A stretch of 64,000 bases of DNA from Dacryopinax spathularia (lineage: Eukaryota > Basidiomycota > Dacrymycetes > Dacrymycetales > Dacrymycetaceae), in the NCBI GenBank assembly GCA_037974965.1, contig JBBPFI010000004.1, forward strand, positions 992,001 through 1,056,000. Reading direction: 5' to 3'. The notes under the pieces were generated by a model. That model was not told the origin of the DNA and ran no database searches. It saw only the letters and a list, made by a program, of their open reading frames with translations. Both the position numbers and the translations under genes were made by a program. Positions 22,204-33,114 of this stretch are shown in pieces. Position 1 is the stretch's first letter; every line of letters begins with the position of its first letter.

Positions 22204-25200
22204 TTAGTTACGCAAACCATGAGATGTGTTATCCGACATGTCTGATCCACCGGGAAACGTTATGGCTTCAATCGAAGACAACCTCGCAAGCTCAACCCTC
22301 AGAGCGGGATCCATCCGCGTGTGTAGATAACGCGGCGTAAAACCCCTCAGAATTAGCACACCCTGGAGAGACGGTACGCGAGATAGCATGACATACATGC
22401 TCGCCAACGACCGACAACTGGCGAGGTCTAAAACGGCAAGACGCAACGACCGACCCTGGCTCTTGTAATCAGTATACGAGTACGCGGGCAAAATAGGCAA
22501 TTGTCTCCTGGATATCTGATACTCTCGTCCGTTCTGTCCCACCCACCTGAACGAAGACCGCACTGGCATAATCGGAACTACGTCAACCGGCAAAGCAGGA
22601 TGCACCAAACTGCAACCCTTCACCCTGACAAACGCGACTTGTGCCACTCGTCGGCCCTCGGAGTCCTGGCTAAACCTCAACCCTACTATCTCTCCCTCCG
22701 CACCATTGACAATGTTCATGGATATAGCCACATTCTCAGTCACCATCACTCGCATGCCCAAGAATAGAGGCAATATGCCCAAGGCATCGCCCGTCTTCGA
22801 CCACGACGTACTCCACACGGACGCTTGCATTTCTCTCGGCACTTCCTCTCCGCCAGCGTAACGATCCGTCGCATGGTATACTATGTATTCCTGGTCGAGA
22901 CGTTCGCTGTGCCGCCTAGAGAGGACCACATTGAGTTCATCCCGCAAGTCCTTCGTACAAGTAATCACGGGAGCGTCTTCGAAACCAGCGACTACCGAAG
23001 GATCTTCCTGAAACAAACGTGTCGCGAGCCGACTTTGGAGCACCTCGTAATCACCCCGAACGTAATTCTCCCCTACACCGCGCTGCTGCGCACTGTGCGG
23101 TCGCAACCCCGTCCACGCCTCACCCAATCTTACTCGGGACAACATATTAGACCACCTCACATCACCCTTGTGACGCATGCTTTTCTTCAAGGTCACGACA
23201 CAGTTGATTTGCCTCCACAGCATCGCGCCTCTCAATGCAAGTTGCCCATACACAGACTGGGCCGTCGTGAACGCTACATTACTAGTCAACTTGTGAGAGT
23301 ACAAACACGGCTGCCGTACTGGATTTAGTTGACCGAAATCACCAAAAAAGACCACGTTCAGTCCACCGAATGGTACGCCCGACACGCCCTTGGCCATGCA
23401 CAAGCGCTCGGAGATCTGTGCTAGCAAAACGGCCGAAACCATCGATACCTCGTCAATCACCAAATACTCCACTTCACGCCATATCGGTTCTAACGTCTCT
23501 AGGTTGACGCGCCCCTGAGACTTGGGCAAAAGCGTCAACGCGTGTATGGTATAACCGTTTATCAAAATCGCGGCAGCCCCTGTTGGTGCGCTCAGCATCA
23601 AGCTCCGATTTCTTCCCACTTTCTCAAACAACGCAACCAACGCATTGATCACATGACTCTTACCTGTTCCGCCCACCCCGGACACGTACATCAACAGCTG
23701 AGTAGTGCAGCAATTCAACATATGCTCCCCCACCGTCCTCAGCACAGCACGCTGTTCACCATTACCCGACATCGAGAAGGCGTTCATAACACTCTCCAAC
23801 ACGTCATCGGACTGCGCCTGCCCGATACACTCCGCGGACAAGTCGAGATCCGCTCCGCCAACCCACCCACTACCCGCTCCGACACTCCTCTCCACTAATA
23901 GCTCGGGCGGTCTTGTTGAACTGCCTTCCCAAACGACGGCCGATGAAGGTATCTGCACACTTGCAATCGCTGGTCTTCGCTGTCGCCTTAACTCACTCAT
24001 CACAACAGTCAGTTGCCCCATTAGCCGCTTCTCCTTTGGGTCTCCCTCCTTCACGCCCATAGTCACTAGGTCCCCAGTCCCTCTGCCGTCACCATTGCAA
24101 CTCACATGATCCAAGCAAGATCCGTACGATAAGGCAACCTGTGACACAGCGGCGCGACGCCTCGCCTCCCTCTCGTTGTTCACCTCTTCCTCCACGACAA
24201 GCGCATCATCGCCTCCATCGGACTCGTGACCCCATGTATCGTTTCCCACCACCCTGGACCGCCGTCCGGCAGACCGATCCCTCGCCGAACGGCACTCTTG
24301 CAAAACGCCGATATTGCGCATAATTTTCAAATGTGCATCTTCGAACCGCGTACTGTCAAAGGCACTACTCCATGTCTGGCCTACCTCCACAAGGTCATCA
24401 AGGCCCCTCCATGGCTTGAACAGGATCATCATTGCCCGACACCAATCCTCATCCTCAGCACCTGTCCGACCACGGAGCGGAAGGGACGGCCCCAGAACCA
24501 CCGGCACCGCACCTGCAGTACTCAACCGCAGCCTGTGACTCTGCCACTGAGGATGCCCTGGCAGAAATTGCCCCCGGGGCAGACGTGGCCTGCCCTTTTT
24601 CGCAGCTGCCGCCTCGCGACCTACTGCACACGGCCTCGCATCTCGCGCGTATCGTCCCGCCTCTCCCCCGACCTCTTTGTGTACACGACTAACGAAATCA
24701 TACAAGCACAACCCCTCAAATTCGCCGTCGCTGGGCCTGAAGACATAATCCTGCTCCTGATTCCCCGCAGTAACTTGTTCCCTGTCGAACGACAAAATGG
24801 CCTCCGCAGCAACCCCGGCTCCGTTCTCATCCGATGGCGCTTGTTCCATCCCTGTTAAATCCTCCCCATCCTCGTCCACGTTATTCACGCCTAACCCCTC
24901 CTCCTGGTTATTCCTCCCAACACCGGTACTATCTCCTTCCGCCACATCTGACGCCGATATAACACTTCCAAGCCGTCCCAGCGGCCTCACCTTCCTATCC
25001 TTCTCCAATTTTGTAACGAGCCGGTCGAACGTTCCCCAATGCAAACTTTTGAAACGGTGCAACGCATATACATCCCCTCCTCCAACGTAATAGCTCATCA
25101 CCTGCTGATGGGACATTTCCTGGCAACCCATCATCTTGTTCACCAACCGATTCAACACAGATCTGCTCTCCCTGCCCTGACTCACGCACGAAAGATCGGC

Positions 25201-28200
25201 ATTCGTCTGAAGAGCAAGACCCAAAGCCGACATCCCAACATGGGTTGGCAAACTTGGTTTGGATATATAATCGGTAATATAGTAGATAGCCGCCTTCGCC
25301 TCCTCCCCAGACCCAATAAACTGGATGTCCATATTGCACTTCAGAAGGAACATTATTACGTCATTGTACTCATTGATTCTCGGATGCAATCTCCGCAACA
25401 GAATCGAACCAGTTTCAGGATCTACTTCCGTCTTACCTCGAGTACTACCGTCTATCCTCATTCGACACGTCGCATCGCCTTTCGCCTCACCAGGTCTGAG
25501 GCGCGAGAAACATGTAGACTTGTGCTCGTGCCAGTTCACTTCCTCTACCAAAGCCTTCACGTGCGCTCTGAACGCGTCTGCAAATTGTGCTCTATCCATT
25601 CCAGCGATCGCCGGCCCAGGCAACGTGCACGGATTAACTTCACCGCCCTTCCGCTTTGGCTTCCCCAGCGGTCCGTCTGGCTCTGCCACCACCTCGTCCA
25701 CTCCTGGCACATGGCTATATATGTGCCTCTCCAACCAGGACAACATCCGCTGCTTCCAAGGGATGTCTCGGTCCATACGATCTCTCAGTTCCTGCGGACT
25801 CGGATGACCCTTCAGCCATATTAGCATATGACAATGCAGCGTCCCCCTGCCTTGCGCCTCCACCATTCCATACAACCCCGTACACTCTCCAAACAATCCC
25901 TCGCCCCTGCCGCATCTCAGAACCACGTCACGAAACCTCTCCATGGTTCCGTGGAACGAGCGCGCGGCGGCCCCTGGATTCCGAGCAACCCTCGCGGCTC
26001 TCTGCATCTTTGATGCGTAAGTCTCACCCCCATGCCACCATAACACGGGATCACCGTCCTCCCCAGCCAGCAGACGGACCAGGGCACTTTCAACGTCGGT
26101 TGGCGTTATTGTTAAATACAAAGCCGGTGCGCCTAGCCATTGTATCAGCGCTCGGATTTCGTTCCTCCTCGCTTGTTTATATCCGTTCGAACCAGGAACG
26201 TCCCTTTGTATCATCGTCAAGCGTCGTAACACTCTGACAGCGGTACACTCACTGTCCCCAACAGGCCGATAGCTCGGATCGCTCTCCATCTTTCTAGCCA
26301 TATCACTGAAAACCGAAACGCGCACGCGGCTCAGATCCGCGATCAACTTGTCAACCTCAGCCTGACGCACTCGAAAGAAAGCCTCTTTCATAGTCCTCCT
26401 CTTCTGCAAAATATTGTGGCACACGAACGCAAACTGAGCATCCTTTTCGAACGGTCCATCGTACAAGTTCAGTAAATGAGCCACCTGGGTGGCCATGTCG
26501 ACCGGCCGTCTTCGAGCCGGGTGGTCAAATCCTCCCATGTTGAAAGGATCCAGGTGGGGAAACATACCACCGAGCAACAAGTGGTTTCCGCGATCCTTCA
26601 CTGGGGATGAACCACTCCTGCTCAGAAGGAACGGTCGACCCGAAAGGCAGTGGTGCAGGCACTCCGCCTTCATTGCCTGATACTTCTGGCTGGACACGTC
26701 CCCTTGCACGAAACCACACGCTTCCATATAAAACTCCGCGCCGCCATCCACCCCATATTCAAGTTCGTTCCGACCGACGACGTCAGACTCCATCTCCAGC
26801 GCTTGACCTTGCAAACGACCAATCTCTATACAGGAAGGTAGTACCTCCACATCATCCTCTTGCTCATACTCTTGTTGCGGCTCTCGTCCCTTCGCCTTAT
26901 CCCCAAATATATCCTGGAGGTTCTTTTCGCTGAAGCTAACTGCCGACTCTCCTCCAGGCCCCTCTCCATATCCCGCGTTGTACTCAAGCAGGAAGCCTAT
27001 GAGAAGTCGCACCCGATTCGCCGACGCCTTCAAGGGAGCCAACCTCCGCAGAGCCTGATCATCTATCCCCTCGGCATTCGCAAAAACCGTCGCAAACGCC
27101 GACTTTAGGGTATTTACCGAAGGAGGAAGGACTTCTTCAAGCCGCGTATGGTCCCGTGGTAAAATAATAGTGTTGCCCCGACAAAACCTTTGAGCTCCAG
27201 CCACCGACCGACGGAACAAGCCTCCCTTCTGCTCATCGTCCTTATATGCATAACATATGTTACTCGCGGTATACCTCGCAATCAATCGCAAGTCAACGAA
27301 CGTACACTTCTTAAAGGCTTCGTTTACAGCCACCGGCAAGTGCTCATACCCATAGTAAAATCTATTGCATAATGCCAACCGCAGCATACGCTTTCCCAGC
27401 ACCAATTCCTTCCTGCAACTCTCACACAACATCATCTCACCCTCCTTTCTCTCAACATTTGACAATGCCATTGGGTGCAAAAAAGCCCCGTCATAGGCCT
27501 CAATTGAGTAGGTCTTAGGATACAAATGCTCCGGGAACTCCGAATCAGGTGCCAACAACTTAAAGGGAATATCCTCTACCGGCACACAACACACAATCCC
27601 TCGACCAACCCTTTCACCGCAACATCCACACGGCACCTCCTCGAGAAACGACGGCTGGGTCTTTGCTTGGTACTCGGCGATGATCTCTCTCACCAGTACC
27701 TCGTCAATGGCCGGGGGGAATGCGTAACTCTCTCCCTCCACACTCGCTTCACGAAGTCTGGCTCTTTTCTCCCTGCCATCGCGAACATCCTCCTCTCTTC
27801 CTGACATGCGTTTCCACCCTCTTTTCCCCTCTATCCCGCCGTATTTTGCCATTCGCTGTACCCGTACCGCACGGAACGCATACAGCGCTCCCGTCCGACA
27901 TAGCCCAATACAATTATGACTCACAAGAACCTCTCTAATCGCCTCCTTTCGGAGACTCTTATGCCTACAACGCAACCCGTGCGCCCCACACAGCTCACGA
28001 AGGTCCGCCTTCGTGAAATACGGGAACTGCCCAACCAAGAAACCAACGCTCGTCCCGCGCAGGAGAACTACGCCATCCCTCGCATACCAATGCCGCTCCA
28101 CTGCCTCCTCCTCCGACCAACACACTCCTTCGAATCGATATAGATCCACCAACTCTGCAACAGTGACAAGACTACAGGCCCCAACCCCTGGCACGCTCAA

Positions 28201-28569
28201 CTGATCACAACCCACCAATTCTGAGATCCTGACGTCCTGTGACAATGAGGCTGTCCCCCAACACCCAAAACCCCTGGGCCAAGTGAGACGAACACCACCA
28301 CCAAACAAGCACACGTTACGCAGACGGAAACCAAGACGGCGCAAAGACGTCGCCATCCAGAGCCAGTCCAACATCATCATCAGGAACGCAATGAACGACA
28401 TCGACATCGACATCGACATCGACATCGACACCAACATCAACAGCATCATACGGGTCCACGTCAAAAGCCACGGCGACCATATGGCACCGAACCACGGCAG
28501 CCAATACCGAAAGCCACGCCGATGCCCCCGGAACAGATACCGCAACGAGCAAACACCGCGATACATCAA
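22204..28569 (-). CDS. Helitron Rep/helicase (RepHel)
   Basis: One unbroken frame of up to 2121 codons. In order: a SAP-like segment (about residues 183-220, FTKADLRELCGAHGL), cysteine-bearing N-terminal region (CGCCGERVG, MLCESCRKEL), the HUH Rep signature (GTLHCHMLIWL, near residue 910), the tyrosine motif YYITDYISK (near 1100) with two tyrosines, then a PIF1-type SF1B helicase: Walker A GVGGTGKSHV (near 1630), Walker B VIDEVSMV (near 1705), FGDFGQLNPV, SYTDYKSQG and MYVMLSRVP. By family knowledge it nicks and unwinds DNA for rolling-circle transposition. The first 100 or so codons cross a GACATC microsatellite and read as low-complexity hydrophobic sequence, so translation probably starts further in. 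No in-frame stop occurs in the recognisable part, so the enzyme looks whole. Confidence 0.9.
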   Translation of the reverse strand: MMYRGVCSLRYLFRGHRRGFRYWLPWFGAIWSPWLLTWTRMMLLMLVSMSMSMSMSMSFIAFLMMMLDWLWMATSLRRLGFRLRNVCLFGGGVRLTWPRGFGCWGTASLSQDVRISELVGCDQLSVPGVGACSLVTVAELVDLYRFEGVCWSEEEAVERHWYARDGVVLLRGTSVGFLVGQFPYFTKADLRELCGAHGLRCRHKSLRKEAIREVLVSHNCIGLCRTGALYAFRAVRVQRMAKYGGIEGKRGWKRMSGREEDVRDGREKRARLREASVEGESYAFPPAIDEVLVREIIAEYQAKTQPSFLEEVPCGCCGERVGRGIVCCVPVEDIPFKLLAPDSEFPEHLYPKTYSIEAYDGAFLHPMALSNVERKEGEMMLCESCRKELVLGKRMLRLALCNRFYYGYEHLPVAVNEAFKKCTFVDLRLIARYTASNICYAYKDDEQKGGLFRRSVAGAQRFCRGNTIILPRDHTRLEEVLPPSVNTLKSAFATVFANAEGIDDQALRRLAPLKASANRVRLLIGFLLEYNAGYGEGPGGESAVSFSEKNLQDIFGDKAKGREPQQEYEQEDDVEVLPSCIEIGRLQGQALEMESDVVGRNELEYGVDGGAEFYMEACGFVQGDVSSQKYQAMKAECLHHCLSGRPFLLSRSGSSPVKDRGNHLLLGGMFPHLDPFNMGGFDHPARRRPVDMATQVAHLLNLYDGPFEKDAQFAFVCHNILQKRRTMKEAFFRVRQAEVDKLIADLSRVRVSVFSDMARKMESDPSYRPVGDSECTAVRVLRRLTMIQRDVPGSNGYKQARRNEIRALIQWLGAPALYLTITPTDVESALVRLLAGEDGDPVLWWHGGETYASKMQRAARVARNPGAAARSFHGTMERFRDVVLRCGRGEGLFGECTGLYGMVEAQGRGTLHCHMLIWLKGHPSPQELRDRMDRDIPWKQRMLSWLERHIYSHVPGVDEVVAEPDGPLGKPKRKGGEVNPCTLPGPAIAGMDRAQFADAFRAHVKALVEEVNWHEHKSTCFSRLRPGEAKGDATCRMRIDGSTRGKTEVDPETGSILLRRLHPRINEYNDVIMFLLKCNMDIQFIGSGEEAKAAIYYITDYISKPSLPTHVGMSALGLALQTNADLSCVSQGRESRSVLNRLVNKMMGCQEMSHQQVMSYYVGGGDVYALHRFKSLHWGTFDRLVTKLEKDRKVRPLGRLGSVISASDVAEGDSTGVGRNNQEEGLGVNNVDEDGEDLTGMEQAPSDENGAGVAAEAILSFDREQVTAGNQEQDYVFRPSDGEFEGLCLYDFVSRVHKEVGGEAGRYARDARPCAVGREAAAAKKGRPRLPRGQFLPGHPQWQSHRLRLSTAGAVPVVLGPSLPLRGRTGAEDEDWCRAMMILFKPWRGLDDLVEVGQTWSSAFDSTRFEDAHLKIMRNIGVLQECRSARDRSAGRRSRVVGNDTWGHESDGGDDALVVEEEVNNEREARRRAAVSQVALSYGSCLDHVSCNGDGRGTGDLVTMGVKEGDPKEKRLMGQLTVVMSELRRQRRPAIASVQIPSSAVVWEGSSTRPPELLVERSVGAGSGWVGGADLDLSAECIGQAQSDDVLESVMNAFSMSGNGEQRAVLRTVGEHMLNCCTTQLLMYVSGVGGTGKSHVINALVALFEKVGRNRSLMLSAPTGAAAILINGYTIHALTLLPKSQGRVNLETLEPIWREVEYLVIDEVSMVSAVLLAQISERLCMAKGVSGVPFGGLNVVFFGDFGQLNPVRQPCLYSHKLTSNVAFTTAQSVYGQLALRGAMLWRQINCVVTLKKSMRHKGDVRWSNMLSRVRLGEAWTGLRPHSAQQRGVGENYVRGDYEVLQSRLATRLFQEDPSVVAGFEDAPVITCTKDLRDELNVVLSRRHSERLDQEYIVYHATDRYAGGEEVPREMQASVWSTSWSKTGDALGILPLFLGMRVMVTENVAISMNIVNGAEGEIVGLRFSQDSEGRRVAQVAFVRVKGCSLVHPALPVDVVPIMPVRSSFRWVGQNGREYQISRRQLPILPAYSYTDYKSQGRSLRLAVLDLASCRSLASMYVMLSRVPSLQGVLILRGFTPRYLHTRMDPALRVELARLSSIEAITFPGGSDMSDNTSHGLRN
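22204..28569 (-). mobile_element. Helitron (autonomous type), termini not located
   Basis: The interval given is the helicase ORF only. By its orientation the 5' (TC) end should lie to the right of 28569 and the 3' (CTRR, after a small hairpin) end to the left of 22204. I looked for a YYAG followed by a palindrome between 21975 and 22203 and saw none that convinced me. The element may therefore extend past rad9. Its intact ORF suggests a young or recently active copy. Confidence 0.75.
28396..28432. repeat. GACATC hexanucleotide microsatellite
   Basis: About five to six tandem copies of GACATC on the plus strand, giving repeated Met-Ser codons in the minus-strand helicase frame. It is short and sits in the doubtful N-terminal extension of that ORF. 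Confidence 0.8.
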
Positions 28570-29603
28570 GTCAGCGAGAAGAAGAGCAAATAGAAAGCAA
28601 CGGTCAGAAACAGTTCACAATATACAGCTAAACACACCCTTACAGGTCACGATAGCCGACCTCTCCCCACCGCCTCCATCAGGCCGTGTGCAACCATCCT
28701 CACTACCCACCCGAGTAACACGTAGGTTTCGAAGCGATCTACACATACATCAGCAGAAACACATGGCTTCCAGGCCTCAACCCACCGCAGGCGTTCCATC
28801 GCGTGCCGCTCTATCTCAGCAACCATACGCTCTACATCCACTGCCCCGTCTCCCGCCTGTACTGCCTGCTCCACCTGTTGCCTCTCTTCCTCCCTCCAGC
28901 ATTCCCTTTTCGCTATCTCCGACCGCGCCGCGTAACCGCGCGGACTGTTCTCTCCAACGACACACCGCAGCAGATCCGTTCCTCCATCTCCGCCCAATAC
29001 CGCGGCGTCCGCGTCCACCTCCTCTTCTATGAAAGCATCCCGCATCTTGCGCTGAGCCAGCGGAGGATCGATTCACAAATGACGCTTCCTTGCTATCGAC
29101 AAATGACGCTTGCTTGCCAGTACGATGGCCACAATATACCAGCGAAGAGCAAGAAGACCGGACAGGGATTAGCGATTGGCCATTACATACACAAGACATA
29201 AAGCCTTGACCACCGCGAACGCACACGCGTCATCCCCTTTCCCTTAGACGCTTCTCGAAGCAAGCCCGCCACCGTTCTCGGCCATCACCAGACCCTGACC
29301 GAAGGCCCCATTTCTGCTGGACAGACCTGGCTCAACTTCGTTGGCCAGGGATTTGTTCATACGTCGCGTCGTCAGAACGCGTTCTGCGAGTCATCGCTCT
29401 CAGCAAACCACCACAGTACAGAACGAACACCGCAGGCACACACAGCTTGCTCATATACCCACTAGAAGGAGCCGGTTGCTAGATCAACAACTTGACATTG
29501 GAAGCTATACCAGGAGGAAGGACATCATCACACGCCTCGCCCGCAAACCAACAGCAGCACCGTACTAGAACAGTTCTTGTCAGCACAGACACACAATCAC
29601 AAC
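28570..29603. other. Boundary between accessory block and core genes
   Basis: A minus-strand frame (29045-28647, 132 codons, acidic and helical with EEERQQVEQAVQ) could be an upstream exon of the Helitron gene but I could not prove a junction. Near 29075-29117 is a pair of 19-bp direct repeats. The rightmost part should hold the promoter of the DUF2786 gene. No other gene seen. Confidence 0.35.
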
Positions 29604-31422
29604 ATGGCTATCAAGCGCTCTCAGGTCGACTCTGCCCGTGCCGGTCCAAGCAAGAGACCCAAGGTCGAGGTTGTGAGCGACTACGAGGATTCCTACACCC
29701 CATCATCCGCTTCTTCGGATGATGACTACTACTCCGGCTCAGATGAGGATTTCGTGCCGAATGGAAAGGCCCGCGCTGGTCGCGCCGGAGCTGGGAAGCA
29801 GAGGGATAGGAAGGGAAAGGGAAAGGATAAAAAGGGAAAGGGCAAAGGCAAAGAAAGGGAAGGAGACGGCGATGTCAAGATTGCAACGAAGGCTGAAATC
29901 CTTAGTCTGGCGACAGACGACCCACCAGGCGGGAAGGCGAAAGACTCCTGTGCGTTTCCAACTTCTTACCCACTATTGGTCGCATGACTCATCGTAAACA
30001 GTGGCCGGAGTGGACGAAGCCGTTCTGTCGAGGATTAAGAAGGCTCTCAGCTTGGGAACGCACGAAGGGACGGGCGAGGCGGAGGCGAAGGCTGCGATGC
30101 GGCTTGCTGCAAAGCTTATGGCGCAGCATAAGTATGTCTTCAGCCGTCGCGCCAAGTCAACATTCAGCTGACCAGATGATAGCGTGAACCAGGCGGATGT
30201 CTTGGCTTCAGAGGACAAGGAGCAGCAGCTCAAAAGGTACGTCGCGTCCATATGCGAGTCGTGCGACTCAGGCTGATACGTCTGCAGAGCTGGCCAGTCC
30301 ACCGTGACCGTGCGCAGCCTTACTGGCGCCCGTGTCCTTCTATATGCCTGGAGTACGGTGGTCGCTTCCGCAATGGATACCTTCTTCGACTGCAAGAGCT
30401 ACAGTACGTCTCTGGGCGACAGGGTCGACTGGACCTTCTATGGCCTGGCAGAACAGACTGTTGCAGCTGCATATGCTTTTGAAATGGTGCGTAGTCCTCG
30501 ACGTCCTCGGTGTGATGATACCGAAGGGTCTCAGGTATACAACTTGATCCTCACCTGGAGTGCGCAAAATAAGTCGGCAAAGGGGAGGACACAGAAGAAG
30601 TACGCATACACTCCTCTTTACTACACGTAGTGTCTGACCAGGCAACCCAGCAACTATTGCTACGGTGTAGCAGACGGTCTGTACGAGCTGGCTCGGAAAG
30701 AGCGCAAAGAGGAGGAACGCCGCGCTATCAAGAAAGAGAAAGAGCGGCTAGCACTAGCTGCCAAGGCCGAGGCTGAGGAGCGAGAGAAAGAGCTTGCACG
30801 GCTGAAGCATCCGGAGAGCGAGGCGAAGGTAGAAGAAATGAAGGACGAAGACGAGAAGAAAGCGAAGGTTGAGGCTCTGGAGGACGAGCCCCTGGCAAAT
30901 GGGCACGACCAGCCGTCGGACGACGAGGATTATGCTGGTCATGCTGGCGACTGGGGCAACGGCGATGCATACGGATATGGCGATGGCTTCCAACCGGATT
31001 TCAACGCCGACGAGGAAGATATGGATGCCATGCTGCGCGATCTGGACGCGACGGGTCATATCAACGTCAAACGCGATCCATCTCCCGTGCCGCCGAAGAA
31101 AGAGGAGGATAAACCGGTGATCATCAAGCTCGAAGATGAGGATGACACGCCCTGGCAGTCTGGCCAGCAGTTAACCCTCTTCCGGGATAACGCGATGAGC
31201 GTTGCTGATGTGAGTCATTTCGAGTCAAGCCCTTCGCAAGGCATACTGACGTCCGGGCAACAGGATTACCTGAAAAAGAACAAAATTAAGCTGTTTACGC
31301 GCAATAAAATCAACGGTCCGAACTTCAAAAAGGGCGGGTATTCGAATTATAAGCAGGGGAAGGAGGATGCGAAGAAGATTGATGTGAAGCGGAAGAGGAT
31401 CAAGGGCGCTGGGCAGGATTAG
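29604..31422 (+). CDS. DUF2786-domain protein, 503 aa
   Basis: Seven exons: 29604..29949, 30002..30131, 30183..30236, 30288..30486, 30535..30599, 30651..31209 and 31264..31422. The N-terminus is acidic and Ser-rich, then basic (KGKGKDKKGKGKGK). The DUF2786 domain follows: VLSRIKKALSLGTHEGTGEA, AAMRLAAKLMAQHNVNQADV, then the companion beta region STVTVRSLTGARVL, DTFFDCKSY and WTFYGLAEQTVAAAYAFEMV. A long Lys/Glu coiled-coil-like stretch and a basic C-terminus (FKKGGYSNYKQGKEDAKK) end it. The molecular role of this fungal family is not established as far as I know. Charge pattern suggests a nuclear protein. This is the first core-type gene right of the Helitron. Confidence 0.85.
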
Positions 31423-31668
31423 ACATCGACTTCTTACATGGATTGGGACACTGCCTTCAAATTTGCTCTTTCCTTCTGTATTATTTGTCGATGTAGACTA
31501 GAGTAGCGCCTTGTTATTCTTGTGGCTAATTATCACTATTGAGGCTTGGTCCACGAACTGTAACCTGGCCGCGTCTTCTTTTCTGAACCCTTGCGCATAT
31601 CTGCGAGACTGGACCGGCGCTAATCCACGCTTCTTCCTCCCACTACTCCACATCGCCCTTTTAGCACG

Positions 31669-32923
31669 ATGCCCAAGGCCAGCTTGTCGTCGCTGCCTGT
31701 CCCAGGCGCCATATTTGCCATCGCCAAGCCGTCAGGCCCAACATGCATGGCCATGCTAGACAGCCTCAAGCCACTCCTAAACACATCAAGGCTCTTCAAC
31801 GACGAACGATCAATCCGGGAAGTTAGCAAAGCTGCCAAGAGGCGGAAATATAAGCGCCAACCTGGGGGTGTGAAGATAGGACAGGGCGGGACGTTGGATC
31901 CATTGGCAGATGGCGTATTGGGTGGGAATATTCCACCTAGACTCTAGTCCTCTGGCTGATTGATGAGGGTAGTCGTCGGGGTCGGAAGGGGGACTAAAAA
32001 GCTGCAGGAGCACCTAGACGGCCCGAAGGTACGCACCCATAGATCCCTCCAAGCGCCTTTACTTATTTGACGTGCTGTGAAACAGACTTATCGCACAACT
32101 GGGCTCTTGGGTGGGGAGACGGACACCTATGACGCCCAAGGCAAGCTGGTTCGTCGAGCACCATGGAAGCACGTCACACGAGAGAAGATCGAGAGTGTGC
32201 TGGACCGCTTCAGGGGAGAAATCACACAGCTACCACCGATGTGCGCTCTTTTCTATGCCGTGTCGCACTTCTATTTACCCAGAATGCAGATATTCTGCCC
32301 TCAAAATGGATGGCAAACCCTTGTATGAATATGCTCGAGAGGGAAAGAAGCTGCCTCGTCCTATCGAACCTCGCAAGGTTACCGTCTACTCTCTCGAATG
32401 CGTAGGCTGGGAGAACGGTGCGCCATCCGAAGGAGAGGGCTCCGGACATCACTACGATCTGCCGGCGACCTCCATATCCGATCAGGACAAGCAGACCATG
32501 GATCAACTACGAAAGCTGATTGTGGAAGAGGGCCAGGTCGAGGGTGCAGCGGGAGAGACTGAAGCTGAGGCTGCGGCTCTGCCTGAGACCGAAGAGGAAG
32601 GTCGTCCGCCTGTCTTTCAGCTCGAGCTGAAGGTCTCTGGCGGCACATACGTGCGCACGCTGGTCCATGACATTGCTCATGCTGTGGGGAGCGCGGCACA
32701 TGTTGTGCGCTTGTCACGAACCCAGCAAGGACAATTCCACTGTGAGCCTCAACCTGGTGACCCGGGGAATTGTGTCGCTTGGAGCGTCTTGGAAGAAGCT
32801 ATTGAAAAGCCTAGGGAGTTGGGTGAACCGGCAGGGTCGAGTAAACCTGGTGTGTGGGAGAAATGGGAAGAGGCGATACTGGAGAAGATGGAAGTAATAG
32901 AAGTTGATTACAACAACGCATAG
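31669..32923 (+). CDS. PUS4: tRNA pseudouridine-55 synthase (Pus4/TruB type)
   Basis: Four exons: 31669..31921, 31973..32028, 32086..32240 and 32290..32923, giving 365 aa. TruB-family landmarks are present in order: the N-terminal FAIAKPSGPTCM strand, the catalytic loop GGTLDPLADGVL with Asp77, GRGTKKLQEHL, the RTTGLLGGETDTYD block, the LPPIYSALKMDGKPLYEYAR motif, and VSGGTYVRTLVHDIA near the C-terminus. By family knowledge it converts U55 of tRNA to pseudouridine in mitochondria and cytosol. A Glu/Ala-rich insert of about 40 residues interrupts the domain, usual for fungal Pus4. The gene is tandem with COQ11, 191 bp upstream of it. Confidence 0.9.
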
Positions 32924-33114
32924 AATACTTAGTGTATCTGTCTGCACTTATTTATGCGGTCCCAGCATTGGTGAGGAGTGTTGTAGCTAGTTACTTGTAA
33001 CTTGTGTCGAATGCGGTTTTACAGGCGCACGAAACAACCGACGGAACCTCCGAGGACCCTTGACACTGCTGCTTCAAACCACCACCTTCTTTCACTGTTC
33101 CCTTTGTTGTACAG

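Noticed and set aside
28270-28569. N-terminal 100 residues of the Helitron ORF as real protein
   Set aside because: They run through a GACATC microsatellite and read as hydrophobic low-complexity sequence. The credible protein begins further in, near the SAP-like segment.
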